DNA of 64,000 nt from Pedobacter sp. PACM 27299. GTDB taxonomy: Bacteria > Bacteroidota > Bacteroidia > Sphingobacteriales > Sphingobacteriaceae. Below are positions 46,124 through 55,921 of the stretch, piece by piece. Where the stretch lies: positions 868,001-932,000 of the forward strand of contig NZ_CP012996.1 of the NCBI RefSeq assembly GCF_001412655.1, given 5' to 3'. The number at the start of each line of letters is the position of its first letter. The stretch's first letter is position 1. Made by a program: the position numbers and the translations under genes. Below the pieces are notes generated by a model, which ran no database searches, was not told the DNA's origin, and was given only the letters and a program-made list of their open reading frames with translations.

Positions 46124-47767
46124 TTAATAACCTGGATTCTGTTTCAAGGCTGGGTCTGCTAATATTTCTTTTAATGGTATGGCGTATAAATACATCTTGG
46201 GTGCTGCAAAACTCAGCTGATCTACTGTAATTGGGGTATAGGTAAAGGTATTTCCTTGTTTTACAATCTTCATTCCTCTTACCGCGGAATTTCCTACCTG
46301 TTCCGCAATTTTCCAGCGTCGGATGTCCCAGAAGCGCTGCTCTTCAAAAGCCATTTCAATCCTTCTTTCATTTTGAATCGCCTTGCGCATTTCTGTCTGA
46401 CTCAGGTCTGTTCTAAAGCCATGAGCATAACCGGTTGCTGTACCCAGCGGTATTCCTGCACGGTTTCTGATCAGTTTTAACTGTGTTAAAGCTTCCGCCT
46501 GATTTCCTGTTTCATTGATGGCTTCCGCATAGTTGAGCAGAATTTCTGCATACCTGAAAATAGGGAAATTATGTGTTTGATCCTGATAGGCAGTTGCGGT
46601 GCCAAAAAGTCCAAGGAATTTGCGCATGTAATAACCGCTGCGGGTTTGCAGGCGCATTCCTCCGGGCCTGTCTAAACCTCCCTCAAATGTTTCCACCGCT
46701 CTGTTCAGCCAGCTGGCGCCGTTAAAGAAAACGGTTAAGCCTAACCTTGGATCTCTGTTGGCATAGGGGTTTTGGGGGTCATAGGGCAGTGTAGGAGTGG
46801 TGGCATCAATCGCCCTGCCATCACTCATAGGAAAAGCGTCTACCAGATTTTGGGAGGGATTTACATATCCATTGCTGGCATTAGGTTCGGCAAAGCCGAT
46901 AGGTGCATTTGCCGTTTCCAATGTTCTGTTTTGTCCTTTTTGATAAGCCAGAATGACTTCCGAATTTTTCCTGTTCAGAAATGCGCTGGTAAAAGCAGGG
47001 GTTAGGCTGTAGACATTTAAATTGATCAGGTCTTTGGCTGCATTTGCTGCCGCAAGCCATTTATTCTGATCATTAGCAGGGTTGTTTAGCGGACTGGCCG
47101 CATACAATAGAACTCTCGATTTTAAAGCATAGGCGGCTCCTCTGGTAATGCTGCCAAGAAAAGTATCCAATACCGGCTCTGTTCTCAGCAAAGGCTTAAT
47201 GGCCTCGCATTCACTTAGGATATACTGCAGACACTCGTCGAAAGTGTTTCTAGGGATATTGCTCAGGTTATCATGTAAACCAAATACCTGATCTCCGAGC
47301 AGTGGTACGCCACCATATCTTTTGAGCAGTTCAAAATAATTCATGGCCCTGATGAAGCGGGCCTCTGCTTTCCAAAACTTGAGGGACACAGCATCATAGG
47401 GTACCACGTCAATCTTAGATAGAAATATATTTACTTTTCTAATGGAGATATAACTGGTTGCCCAGCGGTCGTCTGGATTTGTTCCGGCAGTGATTCCTGA
47501 TTTTGCCAGCAGCTCTATCGGGCTTCCATATCTGGAAGCCAGGGCATCATCAGTAGCCGCATCCAGTACCACATTGTCTATCCGGTTAAATCCATCCGGC
47601 AAATAAGTATACAGGTCATTTCGCACCCATTGGGCATAGGTGCCGTTCTTGTCAAACTGATCGTAGATGATATCTGGGTTCACCAATTCATTCGGTACCT
47701 CTTCATATTTCTTGCAGGAAGAGATCAGTATTCCTATATATAACAGGATTATAATTTTCGCTTTCAT
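46124..47767 (-). CDS. SusD/RagB-family lipoprotein (second of the sulfatase locus)
   Basis: A 547-residue lipoprotein (signal MKAKIIILLYIGILISSC, Cys18). SusD-type helical repeats are visible in FWKAEARFIRAMNYFELLKRYGGVPLL and the C-terminal FRYAEILLNYAEAINETGNQAEALTQLKLIRNRAGI, followed by ALTQLK- and NERRIEMAFEEQRFWDIRRW. It is the partner of the short SusC encoded 22 bp upstream. It differs clearly from the first SusD of the locus, so the two pairs may bind different parts or sizes of the same substrate (inference). Confidence 0.94.
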   Translation of the reverse strand: MKAKIIILLYIGILISSCKKYEEVPNELVNPDIIYDQFDKNGTYAQWVRNDLYTYLPDGFNRIDNVVLDAATDDALASRYGSPIELLAKSGITAGTNPDDRWATSYISIRKVNIFLSKIDVVPYDAVSLKFWKAEARFIRAMNYFELLKRYGGVPLLGDQVFGLHDNLSNIPRNTFDECLQYILSECEAIKPLLRTEPVLDTFLGSITRGAAYALKSRVLLYAASPLNNPANDQNKWLAAANAAKDLINLNVYSLTPAFTSAFLNRKNSEVILAYQKGQNRTLETANAPIGFAEPNASNGYVNPSQNLVDAFPMSDGRAIDATTPTLPYDPQNPYANRDPRLGLTVFFNGASWLNRAVETFEGGLDRPGGMRLQTRSGYYMRKFLGLFGTATAYQDQTHNFPIFRYAEILLNYAEAINETGNQAEALTQLKLIRNRAGIPLGTATGYAHGFRTDLSQTEMRKAIQNERRIEMAFEEQRFWDIRRWKIAEQVGNSAVRGMKIVKQGNTFTYTPITVDQLSFAAPKMYLYAIPLKEILADPALKQNPGY

Positions 47768-47789
47768 AATTTTTTTTAGTTGATAACTC

Positions 47790-50519
47790 CTAAAATTTAA
47801 CTGTTAAACCACCGTTAATCATTCTTTGTAAAGGGTAATCCAGACTTAATCCTTCAGGATCAAAGCGCTTAATTTTTGAGAAAGTAAGCAGGTTGGCTCC
47901 ATTGACGAACAAGCGTACCTGTTTCACTTTGATTTTTTGCAGGAAACTAGTCTGCAGTTTATAGGCGATTTCTGCATTTTTTAACCTTAAAAAGTTTGCT
48001 TTTTGAATCCAATAAGAAGAGCTGACGTTATTGTTGACGTTGGGTCCTACAGATAAGCGAGGATAGGCAGCGGTATTGGCCGTTTCTGGGCTCCAGCGCT
48101 CGAGGTGCTGCTCAAAAGCATTACCTGTTCCATTATTCTGAAAAGCCCATTCTCCTAGACCCGTGACCATCAGGTTTCTGTTCGTAATGCCCTGGAATAA
48201 GACAGACAACTCGAAATTCTTATAGTCAAAGCCGAGGCTAAATCCATAGTAAACTAATGGTTTGTTGCCCCCAATCGCGGTTACGTCGTATTGATTGATG
48301 ACACCGTCATTGTTCAGGTCTTTATATTTAATGTCACCTGGCTGAGATTTATAACCTTCTACAACTGGGCCTTCACCAGCAGTTTGCACATAGCCATCGG
48401 CTATATATCCGTAAAGCTGTTCCATTGGCTGTCCTTTTTTTGCCATCCAGCTATAAGGCATTGCAGGTTCATCGTTTTCAAGGACTTTGCTGCGGTTTAC
48501 AGAAATGTTACCACTGATATGATAGCCAAAGTCACCGGTTTTATCCTTCCATCCGGCAGTAAATTCCAGACCTGATAACCTGGTTTTGCCAAGGTTTTCT
48601 AAAGGGTAAGCGATGCCTAAAAGCGAAGATGCTTGTCCGCGGATTTGTAATACATCCGAATAAGTATTGCTGAAATAATCGGCTTGTACATAAGCTCTAT
48701 TATCTGCAAAGCCCATATCTAAACCGGCATCAAATTTCGTAGATTTTGAAGCGGCAACTGAAGTTGGCAAGCCAGCTTCCTGGGTTCCCTGTACTGCCGA
48801 AGGGCCTGTACCGAAGTAATAAGCACTCCCAGTATTGATATAAGAATATAGATACGCATAGTATAATGGGTCGATCATCCCCACTTTCCCGTAAGTGGTC
48901 CTCAGTTTTAAGGTATTCAGAAATCCATCTTTGCTAAAGAAATCTTCTTTGTTCATGTTCCAGCTCAGGCCAGCGGCAGGATAAAAATCGTATTGTTTTC
49001 CCTTTTTGTACCAGTTGTTTCCGCTGTAAGCAGCTGTGGCTTCCAATATATATTTATCTTTAATGCTGTAATTTGCAGAGACTCTTCCGGTATTGAAATT
49101 TTGAGGCAATTGACTATTGCTTCTATAAGTCTGCAGGTTATAAGCCAGGACCACATCCAGTTTATTGCCATCTGCTTCATGACCATAGCCAGCCGAACCT
49201 TCTGCGAAGAATTGCTGATTTCTATTGGTGACCGAAGAAGTATTTACCTGGGAGGTTTGTGTCCCATATCTCTGGTAGCTAGGCTGACCGGTAACTGGGT
49301 CAATCAGCAGTTGAAAAGTCTGAAAGTTTTTACTGCGGTCGATCAGCTGTAATGATTTTGCATAGAATGAAATGTTCGCTTTGATCCACAATCCCTTCCA
49401 AACATCATCCATCTGCCGGGTTAGGGCAAGGTCGCCAAAGCCATCTGATGTAGAGTTTCTGGTATATCCTCTATAGACAGACTGACCATAGATGTTATTA
49501 CTGAATAATGCATTTCCACCCAAAGATCCATCTGGATTTAGCAGGGGATATGCACTTGATGGGGTGTTCAATAAACTGTTGTAAATTACATTACCTGTTG
49601 ATCCGGGTGAGTTTTGATCCGCAATGCTTGAATAGAGATTAATGCTTCCTTTCAGACGCTGTGTCAGCTGCATTTCCAGGTTTGTTCTGAATACAAAACG
49701 CTCATAATCTGTATTGGTATTGTAGGTGTTCTGAGGAAGGGACTTTAATAAGCCCTCTTGCTTTAAATAATCCAGAGAGATAAAATAATTGACGTTTTTA
49801 TCTGCGCCTTCCGAATTTAGGTTGTACCTGCTAAATGGCGCGTTTTTTTTAAAAATCTGGTCTTTCCAGTTTACGTTGGGATACAGAAAAGGATCGGAAC
49901 CATTTTTATAGGCTGCAATTGCTTCGGGACTATAAATTGGCTGACGGCCATCATTTCTGAGTGCTTCATTGTAAAGTGTGGCATAGTCACCTGCTGAAAG
50001 TGCTTTTCGCTCCTTCAGACTGCTGCTCAGTCCAGTTTGTGCGGTCGCTTCAAAAGAATAACCCGCTGCTTTTTCTCCTTTTTTTGTGGTGATGAGTAAG
50101 ACACCATTAGCCCCTCTGTTGCCATAAACTGCAGTAGATAATGCGTCTTTTAGCAGGGTTACCGAGGCGATTTGTTCTGGATTGATTCCGCTAAGGTCTC
50201 TGGGAATTCCGTCTATGACGATCAAAGGTACCCGACCTCTAAGCAGCACAGTTGGGGCATCCAGTCCGGGCTGTCCGGTAATTTGCAAGGTGTATAATCC
50301 AGCCAGTCTACCCGATAAAGTATGGTAAATAGAGGAGGCTGGGTTGGAAGTGAAGGCTCTTCCACCTTCCAGTACACCGATTGCGCTGACTTGTCTGAGT
50401 TGGATACTGTCGGTCTTCTCTTGTGCTTTTCCTCCGGCGACGGAGAAAATAACGATGCCTGTTTGCAGCATTAACAATCGCTGATGGCGTCGAATGGTAT
50501 GATATAAATATGAGATCAT
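47790..50519 (-). CDS. short SusC-like TonB-linked outer-membrane receptor
   Basis: A 909-residue SusC-family receptor, shorter than the other two here because it lacks the N-terminal carboxypeptidase-regulatory-like domain. After a signal region (LLMLQTGIVIFSVAGGKAQEK) only about 25 residues precede the plug (ASSIYHTLSGRLAGLYTLQITGQPG). The SusC signature reads IASVTLLKDALSTAVYGNRGANGVLLITTKKG, and the barrel ends in VKF. No STN domain. ATG at 50519 is chosen, but an internal Met (MLQTG) could be the true signal-peptide start. It follows the first SusD after 45 bp and precedes the second SusD. Confidence 0.9.
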   Translation of the reverse strand: MISYLYHTIRRHQRLLMLQTGIVIFSVAGGKAQEKTDSIQLRQVSAIGVLEGGRAFTSNPASSIYHTLSGRLAGLYTLQITGQPGLDAPTVLLRGRVPLIVIDGIPRDLSGINPEQIASVTLLKDALSTAVYGNRGANGVLLITTKKGEKAAGYSFEATAQTGLSSSLKERKALSAGDYATLYNEALRNDGRQPIYSPEAIAAYKNGSDPFLYPNVNWKDQIFKKNAPFSRYNLNSEGADKNVNYFISLDYLKQEGLLKSLPQNTYNTNTDYERFVFRTNLEMQLTQRLKGSINLYSSIADQNSPGSTGNVIYNSLLNTPSSAYPLLNPDGSLGGNALFSNNIYGQSVYRGYTRNSTSDGFGDLALTRQMDDVWKGLWIKANISFYAKSLQLIDRSKNFQTFQLLIDPVTGQPSYQRYGTQTSQVNTSSVTNRNQQFFAEGSAGYGHEADGNKLDVVLAYNLQTYRSNSQLPQNFNTGRVSANYSIKDKYILEATAAYSGNNWYKKGKQYDFYPAAGLSWNMNKEDFFSKDGFLNTLKLRTTYGKVGMIDPLYYAYLYSYINTGSAYYFGTGPSAVQGTQEAGLPTSVAASKSTKFDAGLDMGFADNRAYVQADYFSNTYSDVLQIRGQASSLLGIAYPLENLGKTRLSGLEFTAGWKDKTGDFGYHISGNISVNRSKVLENDEPAMPYSWMAKKGQPMEQLYGYIADGYVQTAGEGPVVEGYKSQPGDIKYKDLNNDGVINQYDVTAIGGNKPLVYYGFSLGFDYKNFELSVLFQGITNRNLMVTGLGEWAFQNNGTGNAFEQHLERWSPETANTAAYPRLSVGPNVNNNVSSSYWIQKANFLRLKNAEIAYKLQTSFLQKIKVKQVRLFVNGANLLTFSKIKRFDPEGLSLDYPLQRMINGGLTVKF

Positions 50520-50564
50520 GAGTTGCGGTTTAAGATTGATTGATAAATTCCATATCCTGCTGGA

Positions 50565-52313
50565 TTACCATCCTGGATTTTGCTTTACTTCTCTGTTGAT
50601 GCTGATTTCGGCAGTTGGAATAGGGAATAAGTAACTGTTTACTTTGAAGTACCGGGCGGTTCTTACGTTGATTTCCGCATAGGTATAAGTGTTACCGGTT
50701 TTGGTAATCCTCATTCCTTTTAGGAATTTACCATCATATTCTGCCCCCAGTTTCCATCTTCTTAAATCGAAGTAGCGCTGCTCCTCAAAAGCCAGTTCAA
50801 TAAACCTTTCGTTTTGAATGAGCAGTCTGGCATTACCCTGTGTCATTGAAGCTGGGATACCATATCTGGAATCGGCTCCAGCATCTATTCCTGCACGTTT
50901 TCGCATGGCGATTAGTTGATTCAATGCGGTGTTTGTCTGTCCGCTTTCATTGGCTGCTTCTGCATAATTTAGCAGAATCTCCGCATAACGAATTAATGGT
51001 TGACAGCGTTGTGTATTGGCGGTACTGTTTCCATAAACCAGCTCATCGCACATTTTGCGGCAGTAATATCCGGTATTGGTAGCTGTATTTGCTGTTGCGG
51101 CCTGGATTCCATCCTGAGCGGCACCAACATAGGTGTATACAGGTGCCATGGCATTTAAGCGGCCATCAAAATACATTGCCCCATTGTAGATTACGGTATA
51201 ATCTAGTCTTGGATCTCTGTTGGCATAAGGATTTGCGGCATCAAAACCTGATCCTGCTTCTCCTTTGAGTTTGCCGTTTTTCATTGGAAAGGCGTCTACC
51301 AATTGCTGAGAAGGGTAGATTAGAAAACTTCCTCCTCGGGTAGGTGGCAACCAGTTGCCTTCAAACAGTTTATTGTTGCCCAGCATTCTTTGAAAAATTG
51401 CCTCCGGATTGACTCTATCCAGGAACATTTTATAGAAACCATTTCCTGGTCTGGTGGTATTGTCTTCTACCAGTTGGTATTGATTCAGATCCATCACTTC
51501 CTTACTCGCATCCATTGCTTTCTGCCATCTGCTCGCATCTGCATTTGGATAGGCAGTTAATGGAATTACAGCCGCGTCTGTGGCGAGACTCCCTCCATTA
51601 AATAATGGGCTGGCAGCAGAAAGTAGCACTCTTGCTTTTAAGGCCAATGCGGCTCCCTTGGTTACCCTTCCATAATCCAGTCCCTGATTGGTTAAAGGCA
51701 ATTGTGCGGCAACAGCATCCAGTTCAGCAACCACATAATTTACGCAGGCCTCATAGCTTGCCCTCGGATCAGTATTGGGGGCAGCCAGTCCTTTCACTTC
51801 ATCTCCAACCAGTTGTACGCCTCCATAAAATTTCAGCAGAAAATGATAAAAATAGGCCCTCAAAAACCTGGCTTCTAATTTCGATTTTGCTTTCAAATTT
51901 GCTGATAAGGGGGCGTTATCGGCATTTTTAAGGTAGATGTTTGCCATTCTTATCCCAGTATATAAAAATGTCCAATCGTCATTGTTAGCCTTAGTAAAAG
52001 CAGTTCCAAAGCTACCCTGAAACATTTGAATGGGTACATTCTGACCACCTGGCCAGCGCGATTCCGCTTCATCTGTTGCGGCAGCAAAAGGTGCTCCCAG
52101 ACTGTTCACTTCTACGGGATCCGATTGAAAAGCTACGCGGCTGTAAATTCCCAGCAGAAAAGCGGAGGTCCTTGCGCTATCTGCAAATACAGTCGTTTCA
52201 TCCAGATCATTAGTGGATTGGCTATCCAGGAAACTGTTTGCTTTTTTACATCCTGTTGAAAGCCCAATAAACAAGGCAATACCTATTGTAAGTGTATAAT
52301 ATATCTTTTTCAT
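50565..52313 (-). CDS. SusD/RagB-family lipoprotein (first of the sulfatase locus)
   Basis: A 582-residue surface lipoprotein (signal MKKIYYTLTIGIALFIGLSTGC, Cys22). Typical SusD segments are KSKLEARFLRAYFYHFLLKFYGGVQLV, the RYAEILLNYAEAANESGQTNTALNQL helix pair, and the closing NERFIELAFEEQRYFDLRRWKLG. The ending EISINREVKQNPGW is also typical of SusD. It begins 8 bp after the STN-type SusC and is its expected partner. Confidence 0.95.
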   Translation of the reverse strand: MKKIYYTLTIGIALFIGLSTGCKKANSFLDSQSTNDLDETTVFADSARTSAFLLGIYSRVAFQSDPVEVNSLGAPFAAATDEAESRWPGGQNVPIQMFQGSFGTAFTKANNDDWTFLYTGIRMANIYLKNADNAPLSANLKAKSKLEARFLRAYFYHFLLKFYGGVQLVGDEVKGLAAPNTDPRASYEACVNYVVAELDAVAAQLPLTNQGLDYGRVTKGAALALKARVLLSAASPLFNGGSLATDAAVIPLTAYPNADASRWQKAMDASKEVMDLNQYQLVEDNTTRPGNGFYKMFLDRVNPEAIFQRMLGNNKLFEGNWLPPTRGGSFLIYPSQQLVDAFPMKNGKLKGEAGSGFDAANPYANRDPRLDYTVIYNGAMYFDGRLNAMAPVYTYVGAAQDGIQAATANTATNTGYYCRKMCDELVYGNSTANTQRCQPLIRYAEILLNYAEAANESGQTNTALNQLIAMRKRAGIDAGADSRYGIPASMTQGNARLLIQNERFIELAFEEQRYFDLRRWKLGAEYDGKFLKGMRITKTGNTYTYAEINVRTARYFKVNSYLFPIPTAEISINREVKQNPGW

Positions 52314-52321
52314 AATTTGTC

Positions 52322-55300
52322 CTATTTAAGCGTTACCGATAATCCGATGTTTATTAACCTGGTAGTTGGGTATACATATCCATATACATCACTGGCCACT
52401 TCAGGGTCAAACTGATAGCGCTTGTAGAAATCGGAAATGGTAAAAAGGTTGTAACCATTGGCATAAATACGGACTGCATTTAGGCCTAATTTATCTGCAA
52501 ATCCTTTTGGCACCCGGTACCCAATCTCGGCAGAGCGCAGACGCAGGAAATTGGTACTCGTTGCCCAGAAAGTGGAAAGGTTGCCTGATGGGTTCATATA
52601 AGTTCCGGCGAAAGTGGTGGTCAATGCCGGGAAAGTAGCGGTATTTGCAGTTTCCTGGGTCCACCTGTCTTTGTGGAATTCCTGCAGCTGAGTTTTGAAA
52701 GGAACAGCGGAATCAAAACCGGTATAAGATTCGCCATTTAAATTAGATTGGAATAACATAGATAGGCTAAAACCTTTATAATCGAATCCGATAGTGGTAC
52801 CGATCACGGTGTTTGGTACGTTGGGATTACCTACGTAAGCCATATCCTCTTTATTGATGATGCCATTGCCATCTAAATCCTGATATTTTAACCAGCCTGC
52901 TTTGATGGTTCCTGGAGGTCTGGCCACTGCAGGGTTATCTACCTCTTCCTGACTATAGAACTGCCCGGTCCAGATGTATTTTTTGGCAAGCCCTACAGAA
53001 AGACCTGTTCCCCTTTGCCATGGCTTGGAAGGATCCACTTCGGGCTCATCCATAAATACGATCTTGTTCTTTGCATAGCTGAAATTTGTTTTGATGCTAT
53101 AGCCCAGACTGCCGATTCTTGATTTATGGGTCAGCTCTATTTCAAAACCTTTATTAGAAACGGCACCAAGATTTACAGGCGGTAAGGTTTCCTTAGGTAC
53201 GCCATACGCTGCAGGAACGGTTTGTCTGTTGATCAGGATTTTATCCCTGAAGTTGTCAAAGTAATCAAAACTACCACTCAGTTTACCGCCAAACATGGAG
53301 AAGTCCAGACCTATATTGGCTTTGCGTTCTGTAGCCCAGGTCACGTCGTTATTTCCAAGTTTACCTTCAAAGATGGTCGGGAAAGCATTGGCTGTTTCTC
53401 CAAGGTTATAGCCAGATCCGTTACTGTAAAAACTTTCATAACCATATTGGTAACCAGCAATATCATCACTTCCCGTATAGCCATAAGAACCTCTGAATTT
53501 AAACATCTCCATAAATGGAATCGCATGCTCCATAAAAGATTCCTTGGACAGGTTCCATCCTGCAGATACTGCAGGAAACCAGGTATACCGCTTTTGAGAG
53601 GTGAAATTGGAGGAGCCATTGTAGGCACCACTTACTTCAAACAGGTATTTTTCTTTAAAATTATAGGTTCCTCTAAAGGTATATCCCAGAAAGTTATTAG
53701 GTGGTTTTGCTGCCACAATTTTACTGGAACGGTTATACAGGAGGAGCCCGGCAACATCGTGGTCTCCAAAAGTCCGCTGGTAGGTTAGAATCCCCTGGTA
53801 GGTAATGATTTTAGCCGGTAGATCTGCACCTGCTCCAGTATAACTAAGGCTTAACGGAGCTACACGATATACGTTAATGTCTTTTGGGGTGTAACTACCA
53901 TCTGTGGGATTATAATAAAAGGAAGGGATTGCGCCTCTGCTGAGTGTACGTGTAGCAGCATTATTATTTGAATAGGCGAATAGTCCTTTTAACGAAAGCC
54001 CTTTTGTGATGGCGTCTAATTTCTGAACTGCAGAAAAGTTAGCACTCAGGAAGTTGTTGAAATTTCTGTTGTAGCCACTTAATGCAACGATGGCTGCCAC
54101 ACTATTCATTCCATCTCTAGGCGAAAAAACTGCTGGATTAGCAAAGCCAAAACTGCCGTCAGGATTGTAAACCGGATAGGCGTAAGCATTTACATATTCA
54201 TATTGGGTCATCTGGAAGCCCAGGTTTCCAACATCCGGCGCATTTTTCTCACTGAAAGTACCGTTTAGATCCAAGCTTAATTTTAGGGAAGGCGTGGCAT
54301 CGATGTCTAAATTAGATCTGAATTTATAGCGTTTAAAATAATAGTTCGTATTGATTGGTGATTTGTCTGGCACCGGCATTGCACCTTTATATTCCAACTT
54401 ATTGAATAAACCATCTTGAAATAAATAGCCTATGGAAGTGAAATATTTCACTTTTTCAGTACCACCAGAAATGTCTACATTATGGTCTGTTTGAATGGCG
54501 GACTTGCCGAAGACTTTGTCGTACCAATTGATGTCCGGATGTCCGTAAGGATCTGTACCGGATTGAAAAAGTTCCAGGTCTTGGGGGGTAAACTGAGGTT
54601 TCTCATTGTCATTTGCCAGGGCCTCATTACGGAGCAGTGCCGCATCATAGGAACCAAGCGCTTTAAAAGGAGAAATGGCAAGGTTCAATCCGACTTCCGA
54701 CCTTACATTGATGACTGGTTTGCCAAGTTTGCCTCTTCTTGTGGTCACGAGGATGACTCCATTCGCTCCTTTAATCCCATAAATAGAGGTGGAAGCGGCA
54801 TCTTTAAGAATGGAAACATTTTCAATTTCATTTTGGTCAATCATTGCAAACTGACTCAATTCATATTCGATGTTGTCCACCAGAATCAATGGAGCGGTAG
54901 AGAAACCGGAAAGCGTACTGACACCCCTTACGTAGATCTGAGCGGCATCATTACCCGGTTGGCCGGTTCTCTGCAAGGTCGTTAAGCCGGTCACTTTACC
55001 AGTGAGCATGTTCTGTAAACTTGCGCCTGGTGTACTATTGATTTCTTCCCGGGTTACCTGGGCCACAGAAGACGTAACGGTCGCTTTCTTTTGTTTACCA
55101 TAGCCTACAATGACCACATCGCCACCTAATTCCATGGCAGCAGGAACCATTTTGATGAGCACATTATTAGTCGCTTTTACTTCCTGGGTATTATACCCAA
55201 CATAGCTGATCACCAGGATATCATCGTTTAATAAGCCTTTAATGGCAAACTTTCCCTGACTATCAGTAATGGCGACTTGTCCGCTGCGCTTTACTTTTAC

Positions 55301-55753
55301 AGTTGCGCCAGGAATGCCTTGTCCGGTTTCATCCAGTACTTTTCCGGCAGCATCATTCATCAGGATCATCTCTAAAGGGGAGGGGAGCTCCACTTTAGAG
55401 ATTTTGACGGTAATGGTTTTATTTTTAATGGAATAGGTTAATGGCTGATTGATGAATACCTTTTGTAAGGTTTCTTCTAAGGAGAGCCTATCTACGTTAA
55501 TATTTACCGGGTTGGCTTTTTTTATGGTACTGGAGATATAAACCAAATCATATCCACTTTGCTTTCCAATCGCCTTTAATACCCGTTCCAGTGAAGCATT
55601 TGTTCTGGATAAAGTGATTTTATTTTGAGCATAGGTGGATGCACTGACTTGCATCAATACCGTAAGACTCAATAACAGGGTTAATTTCATGGTTAGTAGT
55701 ATCTTATCCTTGACATAGGATGCCCTATACGAGTTAAAATCGTAAAATTTCAT
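52322..55753 (-). CDS. SusC-family TonB-linked receptor with N-terminal STN signalling domain
   Basis: A 1143-residue receptor and probable signal transducer. The long leader MKFYDFNSYRASYVKDKILL precedes the membrane-passing signal (LTLLLSLTVLMQVSASTYAQ). The STN domain (about residues 50-120, LERVLKAIGKQSGYDLVYIS...) is the part that contacts FecR in the periplasm. A carboxypeptidase-regulatory-like domain (about 133-210) and plug follow, with IENVSILKDAASTSIYGIKGANGVILVTTRRG, then the barrel. With the FecR and sigma genes directly upstream it is expected to report substrate binding to its own ECF sigma factor. ATG at 55753. Confidence 0.96.
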   Translation of the reverse strand: MKFYDFNSYRASYVKDKILLTMKLTLLLSLTVLMQVSASTYAQNKITLSRTNASLERVLKAIGKQSGYDLVYISSTIKKANPVNINVDRLSLEETLQKVFINQPLTYSIKNKTITVKISKVELPSPLEMILMNDAAGKVLDETGQGIPGATVKVKRSGQVAITDSQGKFAIKGLLNDDILVISYVGYNTQEVKATNNVLIKMVPAAMELGGDVVIVGYGKQKKATVTSSVAQVTREEINSTPGASLQNMLTGKVTGLTTLQRTGQPGNDAAQIYVRGVSTLSGFSTAPLILVDNIEYELSQFAMIDQNEIENVSILKDAASTSIYGIKGANGVILVTTRRGKLGKPVINVRSEVGLNLAISPFKALGSYDAALLRNEALANDNEKPQFTPQDLELFQSGTDPYGHPDINWYDKVFGKSAIQTDHNVDISGGTEKVKYFTSIGYLFQDGLFNKLEYKGAMPVPDKSPINTNYYFKRYKFRSNLDIDATPSLKLSLDLNGTFSEKNAPDVGNLGFQMTQYEYVNAYAYPVYNPDGSFGFANPAVFSPRDGMNSVAAIVALSGYNRNFNNFLSANFSAVQKLDAITKGLSLKGLFAYSNNNAATRTLSRGAIPSFYYNPTDGSYTPKDINVYRVAPLSLSYTGAGADLPAKIITYQGILTYQRTFGDHDVAGLLLYNRSSKIVAAKPPNNFLGYTFRGTYNFKEKYLFEVSGAYNGSSNFTSQKRYTWFPAVSAGWNLSKESFMEHAIPFMEMFKFRGSYGYTGSDDIAGYQYGYESFYSNGSGYNLGETANAFPTIFEGKLGNNDVTWATERKANIGLDFSMFGGKLSGSFDYFDNFRDKILINRQTVPAAYGVPKETLPPVNLGAVSNKGFEIELTHKSRIGSLGYSIKTNFSYAKNKIVFMDEPEVDPSKPWQRGTGLSVGLAKKYIWTGQFYSQEEVDNPAVARPPGTIKAGWLKYQDLDGNGIINKEDMAYVGNPNVPNTVIGTTIGFDYKGFSLSMLFQSNLNGESYTGFDSAVPFKTQLQEFHKDRWTQETANTATFPALTTTFAGTYMNPSGNLSTFWATSTNFLRLRSAEIGYRVPKGFADKLGLNAVRIYANGYNLFTISDFYKRYQFDPEVASDVYGYVYPTTRLINIGLSVTLK

Positions 55754-55783
55754 ACATTTGGTTTGTTTAGGTTTGAGACAAAC

Positions 55784-55807
55784 GCCGGCACATGAGTATG
55801 CACCGGC
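55784..55807 (-). promoter_or_regulatory. leader hairpin ahead of the STN-type SusC gene
   Basis: GCCGG and CCGGC arms flank a CAT/ATG inner stem with two mismatches and a GAGT loop (plus-strand reading), 31 nt before the SusC start codon. No T-run follows, so a role in the leader RNA is more plausible than termination. Confidence 0.35.
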
Positions 55808-55861
55808 AATTCATCAATTTTGATTTTCTAGCTTATTTTTGAATGGGGCCTGAACACAATA

Positions 55862-55890
55862 GGCCAGGAGCGCTCCAACGCTTCTGGTCC
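55862..55890 (-). other. hairpin just after fecR
   Basis: GGCCAG-AGCG pairs with CGCT-CTGG-CC with small bulges, about 30 nt after the FecR stop codon. It may mark the 3' end of the sigma/FecR transcript, but it lacks a T-run; the role is uncertain. Confidence 0.35.
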
Positions 55891-55921
55891 TTATCCAGTC
55901 CAACGATTCGAAGTGTAAAGT

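Noticed and set aside
53222..53788. A 188-codon open frame on the plus strand inside the STN-type SusC gene
   Set aside because: It lies antisense to a well-supported gene, lacks any recognisable motif and has the composition of a shadow frame. The same holds for similar long antisense frames inside other genes (13765-14184, 34348-34818, 54482-54985, 59743-60204).
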